Shown: positions 1-8,229 of the stretch, one piece after another
How the letters are laid out: every line of letters starts with the position of its first letter
Position numbering within the stretch: position 1 is the first letter of the stretch
NCBI GenBank assembly: GCA_963803245.1
Contig: CAWDLI010000008.1
Location: 1 to 64,000 of the forward strand
DNA length: 64,000 bases
DNA from: JACVRW01 sp963803245
Lineage (GTDB): Bacteria; Actinomycetota; Thermoleophilia; Solirubrobacterales; Thermoleophilaceae
Direction of reading: 5' to 3'
Program-made: the position numbers and the translations under genes
Notes under the pieces: model-generated
Told to the model about the DNA's origin: nothing
The model's database searches: none
What the model saw: the letters and a program-made list of their open reading frames with translations, nothing else

Positions 1-540
1 CTCGAGGAGGACGACCAGGGCGGCGGCGAGGCCGACGCGCCCGAAGCAGACGCGTCCGAGGCGGAGGCCGCCGCACCCGAGGCAGAGGCCGCCGAGGAGG
101 AGAAGCCGGCCAAGCCGGCTCGCCGCCGCCGCGGCTCCGCCGAGACCGGCGTGCCCGCCCCGCGCCCCGCGCGCCAGGCGCCCGACGGCGAGATCGTGGT
201 CCGCGCGCGCGCCCGCTACGTGCGCACCGCGCCGCGCAAGGCGCGCCTCGTGATGGACCACATCCGCGGCAAGGACGTGGAGCAGGCGCAGGCGCTGCTG
301 CGCCACGCGCCGCGCGCGGTCTCGGTGGACATCCTCAAGCTTCTGAACTCCGCCGTCGCGAACGCCGAGTCCGGACACGAGCTCGGCGCCGACGAGCTGC
401 GGATCCGCAAGTGCTTCGTGGACGAGGGCCCGACCATCAAGCGCTACCGGCCGCGCGCCCTCGGGCGCGCCACGCGCATCAACAAGCGGACGAGCCACAT
501 GACCATCGAACTGACGACGGCTGAAAGGAAGGGGAGGTAG
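1..540 (+). CDS. rplV: 50S ribosomal protein L22 with acidic N-terminal extension (5' end outside window)
   Basis: L22 binds 23S rRNA and lines the peptide exit tunnel. The conserved core begins near visible residue 68 with RYVRTAPRKARLV and continues through VDILKLLNSAVANAE to the basic RAT-RINKRTSHMTI end. The same frame stays open to the window edge. It encodes a segment rich in Glu, Ala and Asp, then a basic patch (RRRRG) joining the core. A GTG at 151 could start a near-normal protein. However, the acidic bias resembles the extension on S17 in this operon, so the longer reading is favoured and the true start lies upstream of base 1. The stop is 2 nt before rpsC. Confidence 0.93.
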   Translation, partial: LEEDDQGGGEADAPEADASEAEAAAPEAEAAEEEKPAKPARRRRGSAETGVPAPRPARQAPDGEIVVRARARYVRTAPRKARLVMDHIRGKDVEQAQALLRHAPRAVSVDILKLLNSAVANAESGHELGADELRIRKCFVDEGPTIKRYRPRALGRATRINKRTSHMTIELTTAERKGR

Positions 541-542
541 CC

Positions 543-1346
543 ATGGGGCACAAAGTGCATCCCGAGTCCCTCCGGGTCGGCTACATCCACGACTGGAAGT
601 CGACCTGGTTCAACGAGCGAGAGTTCTCCGACTACCTGCTCGAGGACATCCACATCCGCGAGCACATCACGAACAAGCTCGCGCACGCGGGTCTCTCGAA
701 CATCACGATCAAGAAGAACAAGAACGAGGTCGAGGTCAACATCCACACGGCCCGGCCGGGGATCGTGATCGGCAAGTCCGGGTCGGAGGTGGACGCTCTC
801 CGCAAGGAGCTCCACCGTATGACCAACAAGGCCGTGAAGGTCAACATCCTCGAGATCAAGCGCCCGGAGCTCGACGCGAACCTCGTGGCCCAGTCGATCG
901 CCGAGCAGCTGCAGAACCGGGTCGCCTTCAGGCGCGCGATGAAGCGCGCGCTCACCTCCGCCATGCGCTCCGGCGCGAAGGGCGTGAAGATCCAGGTGTC
1001 CGGTCGCCTCGGCGGCTCCGAGATGGCCCGCACCGAGGGCTACTCGGACGGGCGCGTGCCCCTGCACACGCTGCGGGCCGACATCGACTACGGCTTCTAC
1101 GAGGCGCGCACGACGTTCGGCCGCATCGGCGTGAAGGTGTGGATCAACAAGGGCGAGATCATGCCCAAGGGATTCGCCCAGGACCTCACGGACCTCGAGG
1201 CCCCGCAGGCGGTTGGCGCCGGCGGCGGGCCCGGACGCGGCGGCGGCCCGGGTGGGCGCGGTCGCGGCGGCGGCCCAGGAGGCGGCGGCGGTGGACGCGG
1301 TCGCGGACCCGGTGGCGGCGGCGGCCGGCCCGGGAGGAACGGCTGA
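543..1346 (+). CDS. rpsC: 30S ribosomal protein S3 with Gly/Arg-rich tail
   Basis: S3 is part of the mRNA entry site of the small subunit. The protein starts MGHKVHPESLRVG. It shows the KH-type RNA-binding region (RPGIVIGKSGSEV, near residue 75) and the C-terminal S3 domain ending about residue 220 (VKVWINKGEI). The last 45 or so residues are almost pure Gly and Arg with some Pro, arranged as RGGG/GRG repeats. Tails differ widely between S3 proteins, but one this RGG-like is striking and may bind RNA non-specifically (inference). Length is 267 residues. No frameshift was seen here. Confidence 0.97.
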   Translation: MGHKVHPESLRVGYIHDWKSTWFNEREFSDYLLEDIHIREHITNKLAHAGLSNITIKKNKNEVEVNIHTARPGIVIGKSGSEVDALRKELHRMTNKAVKVNILEIKRPELDANLVAQSIAEQLQNRVAFRRAMKRALTSAMRSGAKGVKIQVSGRLGGSEMARTEGYSDGRVPLHTLRADIDYGFYEARTTFGRIGVKVWINKGEIMPKGFAQDLTDLEAPQAVGAGGGPGRGGGPGGRGRGGGPGGGGGGRGRGPGGGGGRPGRNG

Positions 1347-1349
1347 GCC

Positions 1350-1769
1350 GTGCTGCAACCGAAGCGAGTCAAGTGGCGCAAGGAGCACCGTGGACGCCGG
1401 CGTGGTTTCGCCAAGGGCGGCACCAGGGTGGAGTTCGGCGAGTACGGCCTGAAGGCGCTCGACCGCGGCTGGGTGACCAACCGCCAGATCGAGGCTGCCC
1501 GAATCGCCATGACCCGTCGCATCAAGCGCGGCGGCAAGGTCTGGATCAACATCTTCCCGGACAAGCCCTACACGCAGAAGCCGGCCGAGACCCGCATGGG
1601 ATCCGGCAAGGGCACGCCCGAGGGCTGGGTGGCCGTGGTCAAGCCGGGCCGCGTGATGTTCGAGCTGTCCGGCGTCCCGGAGGAGCTGGCACGCGAGGCC
1701 ATGCGCCTGGCCGGCCACAAGCTTCCGGTGCGCACGAAGTTCGTCACGCGCGACGGAGCGGGTCAGTGA
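1350..1769 (+). CDS. rplP: 50S ribosomal protein L16
   Basis: L16 helps form the A-site tRNA-binding region of the large subunit. The GTG start at 1350 follows the rpsC stop by 3 nt. The product begins MLQPKRVKWRKEHRGR and carries the family signatures GGTRVEFGEYGLKAL and RMGSGKGTPEGWVAVVKPG. It has 139 residues, the usual size, and reads in one frame. Confidence 0.97.
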   Translation: MLQPKRVKWRKEHRGRRRGFAKGGTRVEFGEYGLKALDRGWVTNRQIEAARIAMTRRIKRGGKVWINIFPDKPYTQKPAETRMGSGKGTPEGWVAVVKPGRVMFELSGVPEELAREAMRLAGHKLPVRTKFVTRDGAGQ

Positions 1770-1771
1770 CG

Positions 1772-2002
1772 ATGACGAAAGCCGTGGAGGTGCATAACCT
1801 GGAGGACCCACAGCTCGTGGAGTTCGTGGACGACGCCCGCAAGGAGCTGTTCAACCTCCGGTTCCAGCATGCGACCGGCCAGCTCGAGAACACGGCGCGG
1901 CTGAGGCAGGCGAAGAGTGATCTCGCACGCGGGCTGACCGTGGCCGGCGAGCGGGGAATCGACGTGGAGGCGGAAATCCGTAGGCAGAGACGTGATGGCT
2001 GA
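1772..2002 (+). CDS. rpmC: 50S ribosomal protein L29
   Basis: L29 is a small helical protein at the exit-tunnel rim. The ATG at 1772 is 2 nt past the L16 stop. The 76-residue product contains the family core LFNLRFQHATGQLENTARL and a following helix with the SDLAR motif. It overlaps the start of rpsQ by 8 nt, consistent with translational coupling. Confidence 0.94.
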   Translation: MTKAVEVHNLEDPQLVEFVDDARKELFNLRFQHATGQLENTARLRQAKSDLARGLTVAGERGIDVEAEIRRQRRDG

Positions 2003-2653
2003 GACCGAAGAGAACGTGAACGAAGAGCAGACGCCCGAGGAGACGGTGGAGGAGACCGTGGCCGAGGAGACCCCGGTGGAGGAGACCCCGGCGGAGGAGA
2101 CCCCCGCGGAGGAGGCTCCCGAGCCGAGGAGCCTGGCTGCCGAGGGGCCGGAGGCGACCGCCCCCGCGGGCCGAGGCCCGCCGAGCCGGAGGAGCAGCTC
2201 TCCCCCAAGGAGCGCCGCAGGCGCTCGCGCTCGGTGCACTCCGGCGAGGCCGCGCCGGCGCGCACGATCGAGGAGCGCGCCGCCGCTCGCGCCGAGGCGC
2301 GCCGCGTGAAGGCACGTCACCGCACGGCCTACCGCGCGCGGCTCCGCGAGCGCCGCAAGGAAGCTCCGGCGGAGCGCCGGCCGTGGTCGAGGAGACCGAA
2401 GGAGGGCCTTGCAGCGAAGGTGCGCCAGGGCATCGTCGTCTCGGACAAGGCGGACAAGACGATCACCGTGCGGGTGGACATGGCCCGCCAGCACCGCCGC
2501 TACGGGAAGATCGTCCGCACCTCGTCCACGCTGCACGCGCACGACGAGTCCAACGACGCGCACATCGGCGACACCGTGCGCCTGGTGGAGAGCCGCCCGC
2601 TCAGCCGCACCAAGCGCTGGCGGCTGCTCGAGGTCTTGGAGCGCGCCAGGTGA
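1995..2653 (+). CDS. rpsQ: 30S ribosomal protein S17 with long charged N-terminal extension (one frameshift)
   Basis: S17 is a primary 16S rRNA binder. The S17 core is the last 80 or so residues: GIVVSDKADKTITVRVD, then HDESNDAHIGDTVRLVESRP and LSRTKRWRLLEVLE. Ahead of it lies an unusually long N-terminus. First come acidic EETPVEETPAEETPAEE repeats, then a highly basic helix-like stretch (ARAEARRVKARHR). The ATG at 1995 starts the acidic part in one frame while the core is in the frame one base earlier. A single missing base between about 2158 and 2180 reconciles them, giving about 219 residues against about 85 normally. The acidic start could belong to a different small ORF, but the coupling to rpmC and the absence of a stop favour one protein. 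Confidence 0.85.
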
Positions 2654-3018
2654 TCCAGCAGGAGTCGCGACTCAAGGTCGCGGACAACACGGGCGCCCGC
2701 GAGGTGCTCTGCATCCGCGTCAGCGGAGGCTCCCGCCGGCGCTACGCCAGCGTCGGCGACGTGATCGTGTGCACGGTCAAGCAGGCGATCCCGCACGGGT
2801 CCGTGAAGAAGGGCGAGGTGGTGAAGGCGGTCGTGGTCCGCACGAAGAAGGAGTTCGGCCGCGACGACGGCACGTACATCTCGTTCGACGAGAACGCCGC
2901 GGTGCTGCTCGATGCCCAGAACAACCCGCGCGGCACGCGCATCTTCGGGCCGGTCGCCCGCGAGCTGCGCGACCGCAACTTCATGAAGATCGTCTCGCTG
3001 GCGCCGGAGGTGCTCTGA
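2650..3018 (+). CDS. rplN: 50S ribosomal protein L14
   Basis: L14 sits at the subunit interface and contacts 16S rRNA. The GTG at 2650 overlaps the S17 stop by 4 nt. The product starts MIQQESRLKVADNTGARE and carries GDVIVCTVKQAIPHG and KKEFGRDDGTYISFDENAA, all hallmark L14 segments. It has 122 residues, the normal length, in one frame. Confidence 0.97.
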   Translation: MIQQESRLKVADNTGAREVLCIRVSGGSRRRYASVGDVIVCTVKQAIPHGSVKKGEVVKAVVVRTKKEFGRDDGTYISFDENAAVLLDAQNNPRGTRIFGPVARELRDRNFMKIVSLAPEVL

Positions 3019-3347
3019 TGCCGCGGATCCGCCGGGACGACCAGGTCAAGGTGATCGCCGGGAAGGACCGCGGCAAGACCGGCCGCGTCCTCCGCGTGGA
3101 CCCGAAGCGCGAGCGCGTGTTCGTCGAGGGCCTCAACATCGTCAAGCGCCACACCAAGCCGCGCACCCTGCGCGACACCCAGCGCGCCCAGGAGATCGGC
3201 GGGATCGTCGAGCGCGAGGGCCCGATCCACATCTCGAACGTGATGCTGCTCGACCCGGAGTCGAACGAGCCCACCCGCGTATCGGTCACCCGCGAGGGCG
3301 GTCGTCGCGTGCGCGTGGCCAAGCGCTCGGGCAAGGAGGTCGACTGA
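3018..3347 (+). CDS. rplX: 50S ribosomal protein L24
   Basis: L24 is an early assembly protein of the large subunit. The ATG at 3018 overlaps the L14 stop by 1 nt. The N-terminal KOW motif is visible (DQVKVIAGKDRGKTGRVLRV). It is followed by VEGLNIVKRHTKP and the IHISNVMLLDP segment. It has 109 residues, intact. Confidence 0.96.
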   Translation: MPRIRRDDQVKVIAGKDRGKTGRVLRVDPKRERVFVEGLNIVKRHTKPRTLRDTQRAQEIGGIVEREGPIHISNVMLLDPESNEPTRVSVTREGGRRVRVAKRSGKEVD

Positions 3348-4105
3348 TGGAGGCCACCGCGGCCGTGCCGCCGCGCCTGAAGGAGCGCTACGAGAAGGAG
3401 ATCCGTCCGGCGCTCAAGGAGCAGTTCGGGTTCACCTCGATCATGCAGTCGCCGCGGATCGAGAAGATCACGCTCAACATGGGCGTCGGCGACGCGAAGC
3501 AGGACTCGAACGTCCTCGACGCCGCGCTGGAGCAGCTCGCCACGATCGCCGGCCAGAAGCCGAGCGTTCGCCGCGCGCGCAAGTCGATCGCGAGACTTCA
3601 AGCTCCGCGACGGTATGCCGGTCGGCGTGAGCGTGACCCTCCGCCGCGCGCGCATGTGGGAGTTCCTGGACCGGCTCACCTCGGTGGCGATCCCGCGCAT
3701 CCGCGACTTCCGCGGGCTCAACCCGCGGTCCTTCGACGGGCGCGGCAACTACTCGATGGGAATCCGCGAGCAGATCATCTTCCCCGAGATCGACTACGAC
3801 GCGATCGACAGATGCGCGGCCTCGACGTGACGATCACGACACGGCCGCCACCGACGAACAGGCCTACTATCTGTTGCGCGAGCTCGGGCATGCCCTTCTC
3901 TCGCGAGGGGGCCCCCGGGGAGGCGCCGTCAGAGGATGCGGCGGCCGCCGAGGAGCAGCGCAAGGAGGAGGCCCGTCTGCGTGCGGAGGCCGAGCAGGCG
4001 GCGCTGGAGCAGCTCAAGGAAGAGAACCCGGAGGCCTATGAGAAGCCGGTCGCGGCGGAGGACGCCGAGGCCGAGGGCGAAGAGCAGCAAGGCAAAGAGG
4101 AGTAG
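3347..4105 (+). CDS. rplE: 50S ribosomal protein L5 with acidic C-terminal tail (four frameshifts)
   Basis: L5 binds 5S rRNA at the central protuberance. The N-terminal half reads KEQFGFTSIMQSPRIEKITL through the ARKSIA motif. The rest of L5 is present but switches frame: an extra base near 3593-3596, a missing base near 3810, a missing base near 3840, and an extra base near 3884-3889. Reading across these restores GMPVGVSVTLRR, RDFRGLNPRSFDGRGNYSMG, EQIIFPEIDYD and the ELGMPFSREGAP end. The four changes cancel, giving 252 residues. About 65 of these form a Glu/Ala-rich tail beyond the normal end of the family, ending GEEQQGKEE. The indels look like consensus errors; the tail reads cleanly. 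Confidence 0.9.
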   Translation: MEATAAVPPRLKERYEKEIRPALKEQFGFTSIMQSPRIEKITLNMGVGDAKQDSNVLDAALEQLATIAGQKPSVRRARKSIARLQAPRRYAGRRERDPPPRAHVGVPGPAHLGGDPAHPRLPRAQPAVLRRARQLLDGNPRADHLPRDRLRRDRQMRGLDVTITTRPPPTNRPTICCASSGMPFSREGAPGEAPSEDAAAAEEQRKEEARLRAEAEQAALEQLKEENPEAYEKPVAAEDAEAEGEEQQGKEE

Positions 4106-4291
4106 ATGGCCAAGACTTCACAGGTGGTCCGCCAGAAGCGCGGATCGAAGTACAAGACACGGAACTACAACCGCTGCAAGCGGTGCGGGCGCCCGCGCGC
4201 GTATCTGCGCAAGTTCGGGCTCTGCCGCATCTGCGTGCGCGAGATCGCGCACGAGGGAATGATCCCCGGGCTCACGAAGTCGAGCTGGTAG
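4106..4291 (+). CDS. rpsN: 30S ribosomal protein S14, zinc-binding type
   Basis: S14 is a late-assembly protein of the 30S head. The 61-residue product is the short zinc-binding (type Z) form, with Cys24-x2-Cys27 and Cys40-x2-Cys43 (CKRC...CRIC). It starts directly after the rplE stop and ends directly before the rpsH ATG. Family knowledge: zinc-free long S14 paralogues may exist elsewhere for zinc starvation; none is seen here. Confidence 0.97.
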   Translation: MAKTSQVVRQKRGSKYKTRNYNRCKRCGRPRAYLRKFGLCRICVREIAHEGMIPGLTKSSW

Positions 4292-4692
4292 ATGTCGCAG
4301 ACCGACCCCATCGCCGACTTCCTGACGCGCATCCGGAACGGGCTGCACGCCGACCACGACGATGTCGGTGATGCCCGCTTCCACCTTCAAGGCGGAGCTG
4401 GCGCGGATCCTGCGCGAGCAGGGCTACATCGAGGACTTCTCGGTCGAGCCCGGGCGTGTGGGGCGGATCCTCCGCGTGCGCCTCAAGTACACGGAGAACC
4501 GGCAGCCGGTGATCTCGGGCATGCAGCGCATGTCGAAGCCCGGCCGGCGCCGCTACGTGGCCGCCACGACGATCCCGAAGGTCCAGGGCGGCATGGGCAC
4601 CACGATCATCTCGACCTCGCGCGGCGTGATGTCAGGGCCATGACGCCCGCCGCGAGGGCGTGGGCGGCGAGCTCGTCGCAAGGGTTTGGTGA
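4292..4692 (+). CDS. rpsH: 30S ribosomal protein S8 (two frameshifts)
   Basis: S8 binds 16S helix 21 and organises the central domain. The start MSQTDPIADFLTRIRNG is clear. An extra base near 4367-4370 shifts the frame before MPASTFKAELARILREQGYI. A second extra base near 4635-4638 falls in the ISTSRGVMSG region. Removing both restores the C-terminus HDARREGVGGELVARVW and a total of 132 residues, exactly the family size. Without correction the protein appears split in two. Confidence 0.9.
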
Positions 4693-4702
4693 CGGAGGCC
4701 GG

Positions 4703-5236
4703 ATGAGTCGCATCGGCAAGCAGCCGATCCCCGTCCCGTCGGGGGTGGAGGTGGCCATCGAGCCCGAGCTCGTGCGCGTGAAGGGCCCCAAGGGCGAGCT
4801 TCAGGAGCGCGTCAGCGCAGCCATGGTCGTCAAGCAGGAGGACGGCCAGATCGTCGTCGACCGGCCCACCGACCGCGGCGAGCACCGCGCGCTGCACGGT
4901 CTCACCCGCAGCCTGATCGCGAACATGGTCGAGGGCGTCACCAACGGCTACGAGAAGCGCCTCGAGATCCAGGGCGTCGGCTACCGCGCCCAGCTCCAGG
5001 GCCGCAAGCTCGTGCTGGCGCTCGGCTACTCCCACCCTGTCGAGATCAACGCGCCCGAGGGAATCGACTTCGAGGTTCCGCTGCCCACGCGCATCGTCGT
5101 CCGCGGCATCTCCAAGCAGGTGGTGGGCGAGGTCGCGGCAAACATCCGCAAGCAGCGGAAGCCCGAGCCGTACAAGGGCAAGGGCATCCGGTACGAGGGC
5201 GAGCACGTGGCTCGCAAGGTCGGCAAGCGCGCATGA
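4703..5236 (+). CDS. rplF: 50S ribosomal protein L6
   Basis: L6 lies near the factor-binding site by the sarcin-ricin loop. The ATG at 4703 has a Shine-Dalgarno-like GGAGG 5 nt upstream and starts MSRIGKQPIPVPSGV. Both L6 repeats are visible, with GVGYRAQLQGRKLVLALGYS in the second and the terminal signature KPEPYKGKGIRYEGE. It has 177 residues, intact. Confidence 0.97.
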   Translation: MSRIGKQPIPVPSGVEVAIEPELVRVKGPKGELQERVSAAMVVKQEDGQIVVDRPTDRGEHRALHGLTRSLIANMVEGVTNGYEKRLEIQGVGYRAQLQGRKLVLALGYSHPVEINAPEGIDFEVPLPTRIVVRGISKQVVGEVAANIRKQRKPEPYKGKGIRYEGEHVARKVGKRA

Positions 5237-5590
5237 GCGACGACCACCAAGCCCGCCTCGCGCCTTCGCCGCCGCCGGCGCGTGCGCGCCAAGGTGGCCG
5301 GCACGGCCGAGCGGCCGCGCCTGTCGGTGTTCCGCTCGAACCGCGGGCATCCGGGCCCAGCTCATCGACGACGTGAGCGGACACACGCTCGCCGCGGTGA
5401 ACTGGACCGAGGAGCGACCTGAAGAGCGATGGGCCGCATGGACCAGGCGAAGCGCGCCGGCGAGCTGATCGCCGAGCGAGCGAAGGCGGCCGGGGTGGAG
5501 ACCTGCGTGTTCGATCGCGGCGGCTACCGCTACCACGGCAAGGTCAGGGCGCTCGCCGAGGGCGCCCGTGAGGGCGGCCTCCGCTTCTGA
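5233..5590 (+). CDS. rplR: 50S ribosomal protein L18 (about four frameshifts)
   Basis: L18 works with L5 and L25 on 5S rRNA. Recognisable pieces, in order, are RRRRRVRAKVAGTAERPRLS, then VFRSNRG, AQLIDDVSGHTLAAVNWTE, MGRMDQAKRAGELIAERAK and FDRGGYRYHGKVRALAEGAR. They fall in different frames. One extra base is needed near each of 5237, 5345-5348, 5412-5415 and 5428. With the ATG at 5233 (overlapping the L6 stop) and these four removed, the length is 117 residues, as expected. The start is the least certain part because it depends on the first correction. Confidence 0.82.
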
Positions 5591-5623
5591 GCGGCGGATC
5601 GCTACTTTGAGCGACTAGGAGAA

Positions 5624-6209
5624 ATGGCTTCCAGAGACAGGACACGAGGCGGCGGCGGCCCACGGGATCGCGCCGGGCAGGACATGCAGGAGCGCGTGGT
5701 GGAGATCAACCGCGTCGCCAAGGTAGTCAAGGGCGGCCGGCGCTTCTCCTTCACCGCGCTCGTCGTGGTCGGCGACGAGAAGTCGCAGGTCGGCGTGGGC
5801 TACGGCAAGGCCAACGAGGTGCCCGTGGCGATCCAGAAGGGCGTCGAGCGTGCCCGAAAGGACCTCTTCAAGGTGCCGATGCACGGCTCCACGATCACGC
5901 ACGAGATCATTGGCGTGCACTCCTCTTCGAGGGTCCTCCTCAAGCCGGCTTCGCCCGGTACCGGCGTGATCGCCGGCGGTGGCGTGCGCGCTGTGCTCGA
6001 GCTCGCCGGCATCCACGACGTGCTCTCCAAGTCGCTCGGCAGCCAGAACCCGATCAACCTCGTGAAGGCCACGGTTGCGGCGCTCTCAGTCGCTGCGGAC
6101 TCCCCAGCAGGTGGCCGAGCTGCGCGGGCTGACCGTCCGCGAGGTCCTGGGCATCGACGCCATCGGCGCAGGCGCCGTCGGCGCGGGCGTCGAGGAGACC
6201 GCCGGCTGA
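5624..6209 (+). CDS. rpsE: 30S ribosomal protein S5 (one frameshift)
   Basis: S5 contributes to translational accuracy and mRNA unwinding. The ATG at 5624 has GGAG upstream. The N-terminal double-stranded RNA-binding part (VVEINRVAKVVKGGRRFSF) and the second domain (GTGVIAGGGVRAVLELAGI) are clear. After the NLVKATVAAL segment one extra base near 6088 shifts the frame. The corrected end reads TPQQVAELRGLTVREVLGI and stops at 6207-6209, giving 194 residues. The gap before it (5591-5623) holds only the ribosome-binding site. Confidence 0.93.
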
Positions 6210-6394
6210 TGGCCGCCGCCACCCTGCGGATACGCCAGGTGCGCTCGGCGAACGGATCGAGCCGCAAGCAGCACGAGTCGCTGCGCACGCTCGGCCTCGG
6301 GCGCATCGGCAAGACCACCGAGCGCCCCGACGATCCGATCGTCCGCGGCATCGTGGCCAAGGTCTCGCACCTCGTGGAGGTGGACGGTGGCTGA
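6209..6394 (+). CDS. rpmD: 50S ribosomal protein L30
   Basis: L30 is a small peripheral protein of the large subunit. Its ATG overlaps the S5 stop by 1 nt. The 61-residue product shows LRIRQVRSANGSSRKQHESL and TLGLGRIGKTTERPD, followed by VRGIVAKVSHLVEV, the typical L30 fold. It reads in one frame. Confidence 0.95.
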   Translation: MAAATLRIRQVRSANGSSRKQHESLRTLGLGRIGKTTERPDDPIVRGIVAKVSHLVEVDGG

Positions 6395-6894
6395 AAGGAA
6401 GAGACAAGGGCGCGGAGCGGATCGGCCTGCACAACCTGAAGCCGGCACCCGGCTCGCGGCACCCGCGCAAGCGGGTGGGTCGCGGCGAGGGGTCGGGCCT
6501 GGGCAAGACCTCGGGACGCGGCCACAAGGGCGCCGGCCAGCGCGCGGGCGCGAAGAAGAACATCGGCTTCGAGGGCGGGCAGAACCCGATTCACATGCGG
6601 ATGCGCAAGCTCCGCGGGCCGAACAAGAAGACCTCGATGCCCTTCGAGAAGTTCCGCACGCGCACGCAGCCCGTGAACATGGCCGACCTCGATGCGCGCT
6701 TCGACAAGGGCGCGGAGGTCTCGCCCGACTCGCTGCGCGCGGCCGGACTCGCGACGCGCCGCGACGTGCCCGTGAAGATCCTCGGGCAGGGCGAGCTCTC
6801 GAAGTCGCTCACCGTCCACGCCCACGGCTTCTCCGGCACGGCCCGCGAGAAGATCGAGGCGGCCGGCGGCACCTGCGTCGTCATCGAGGGGTAG
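6387..6894 (+). CDS. rplO: 50S ribosomal protein L15 (one frameshift near the N-terminus)
   Basis: L15 is a central assembly protein of the 50S subunit. The GTG at 6387 overlaps the L30 stop by 8 nt. The body (LHNLKPAPGSRHPRKRVGRG, GEGSGLGKTSGRGHKGAGQR, GFEGGQNPIHMRMRKLRG) is in the frame one base later. One extra base therefore lies between 6390 and 6414. After correction the protein has 168 residues and ends in the normal GFSGTAREKIEAAGGTCVV region. Confidence 0.92.
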
Positions 6895-6897
6895 CCC

Positions 6898-8168
6898 GTG
6901 CTGCGCACGTTCCTGAACGCGTTCCGGGTGGCCGACATCCGGAAGAAGCTGGCGTTCACCGCCGGGAATGCTCGCGCTCTACCGGATCGGCGCCTACATC
7001 CCGGCTCCCGGGATCAACATCGAGGCCGTGGAGAACATCTCCGAGAACTTCGGCGGCTCGAACGTCCTCGGCTTCCTCAACCTCTTCTCCGGCGGGTCCC
7101 TGCAGCGCTTCGCGATCTTCGCGCTCGGGATCATGCCCTACATCACGGCGTCGATCATGCTGCAGCTGCTGACCGTCGTGATCCCGTCGCTCGACAAGCT
7201 CCGCAAGGAGGGCGAGGTCGGGCAGCAGAAGATCACGCAGTACACGCGCTACCTGACGGTGGCCCTCGCGTTCGGGCAGTCGATCGGCTACGTCTTCCTC
7301 TTCCGGACCTTCTCGAGCGGCAGCGCGGAGGTGGTGGAGAACTTCACGTTCGGGCGTGTCTTCGTGATCGTCATAACGCTCACCGCGGGCTGCGTGCTGC
7401 TCATGTGGTTCGGCGAGCTGATCACCCAGCGCGGGATCGGCAACGGGATCTCGCTGATGATCTTCGCGTCGATCGCCTCGGGGCTGCCGAACGGGATCAA
7501 CTCGTGGTGGAACAACCCCGACCAGGTCTTCGTCCTGATGATGCCCTTCCTGGCGCTGGCGATCGTCGCGGCCATCGTCTTCATGCAGGAGGGCCAGCGG
7601 CGCATTCCCGTGCAGTACGCGAAACGGGTCGTCGGGCGGCGAATGGCGGGTGGCGGATCTACCTATCTGCCGCTGCGCGTGAACATGGCCGGCGTGATCC
7701 CCGTGATCTTCGCGGCCTCGCTGATGGCGTTCCCGCCGACCGTTGGCGAGCTCACCCAGGCGAGCTGGGCGCGGGACTTCTCCACCTTCTTCTCCCCCAA
7801 CAAGCGCGCCCTATCTCATCGGGGAGTCGCTCTTGATCATCCTGTTCACGTACTTCTACACCGCGGTCACGTTCAACCCGGTGGAGCAGGCCGACAACCT
7901 GAAGAAATACGGCGGGTTCATTCCCGGGGTGAGACCCGGCCGGCCAACGGCCGAGTACCTGGACCGGATCCTCGCCCGCCTGACGTTCCCGGGCGCGCTC
8001 TACCTGGCCGCCGTGGCCGCCCTGCCCACGATTCTGCTCAGCCAGACGAGCGCGAACTTCTACTTCGGCGGTACGTCGATCCTGATCGTCGTGGGCGTGG
8101 CGCTCGACACGATGAAGCAGCTGGAGGCCCAGCTGATGATGCGCAACTACGAAGGCTTCCTGAAGTAG
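6898..8168 (+). CDS. secY: Protein translocase subunit SecY (two frameshifts)
   Basis: SecY is the ten-helix channel of the Sec translocon in the cytoplasmic membrane. The GTG at 6898 starts MLRTFLNAFRVADIRKKLAF. An extra base near 6967 shifts into the frame carrying YRIGAYIPAPGI, the plug region, and LGIMPYITASIMLQLL. A second extra base near 7809-7811 precedes YLIGESLLIILFTYFYTAVT. The end LDTMKQLEAQLMMRNYEGFL is the classic C-terminus. Corrected length is 422 residues. SecY normally follows L15 in the spc operon, as here. Confidence 0.92.
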
Positions 8169-8212
8169 CTGCAGGTCCCCTGCCGCCACGCAGCCGAACG
8201 CCCGCGACCCGG

Positions 8213-8218
8213 TAGCCT
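8213..8218 (+). promoter_or_regulatory. Putative -10 element TAGCCT upstream of adk
   Basis: The hexamer ends 11 nt before the adk ATG, and no Shine-Dalgarno sequence lies between. It fits the TANNNT pattern seen before many genes in this window. The start point would lie within a few bases of the ATG. Confidence 0.4.
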
Positions 8219-8229
8219 CTCGGCCTCGC

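Noticed and set aside
444..1811. Long minus-strand frame opposite rplV, rpsC and rplP
   Set aside because: It mirrors known ribosomal genes and has no family signature. Such antisense frames are expected at this GC content.
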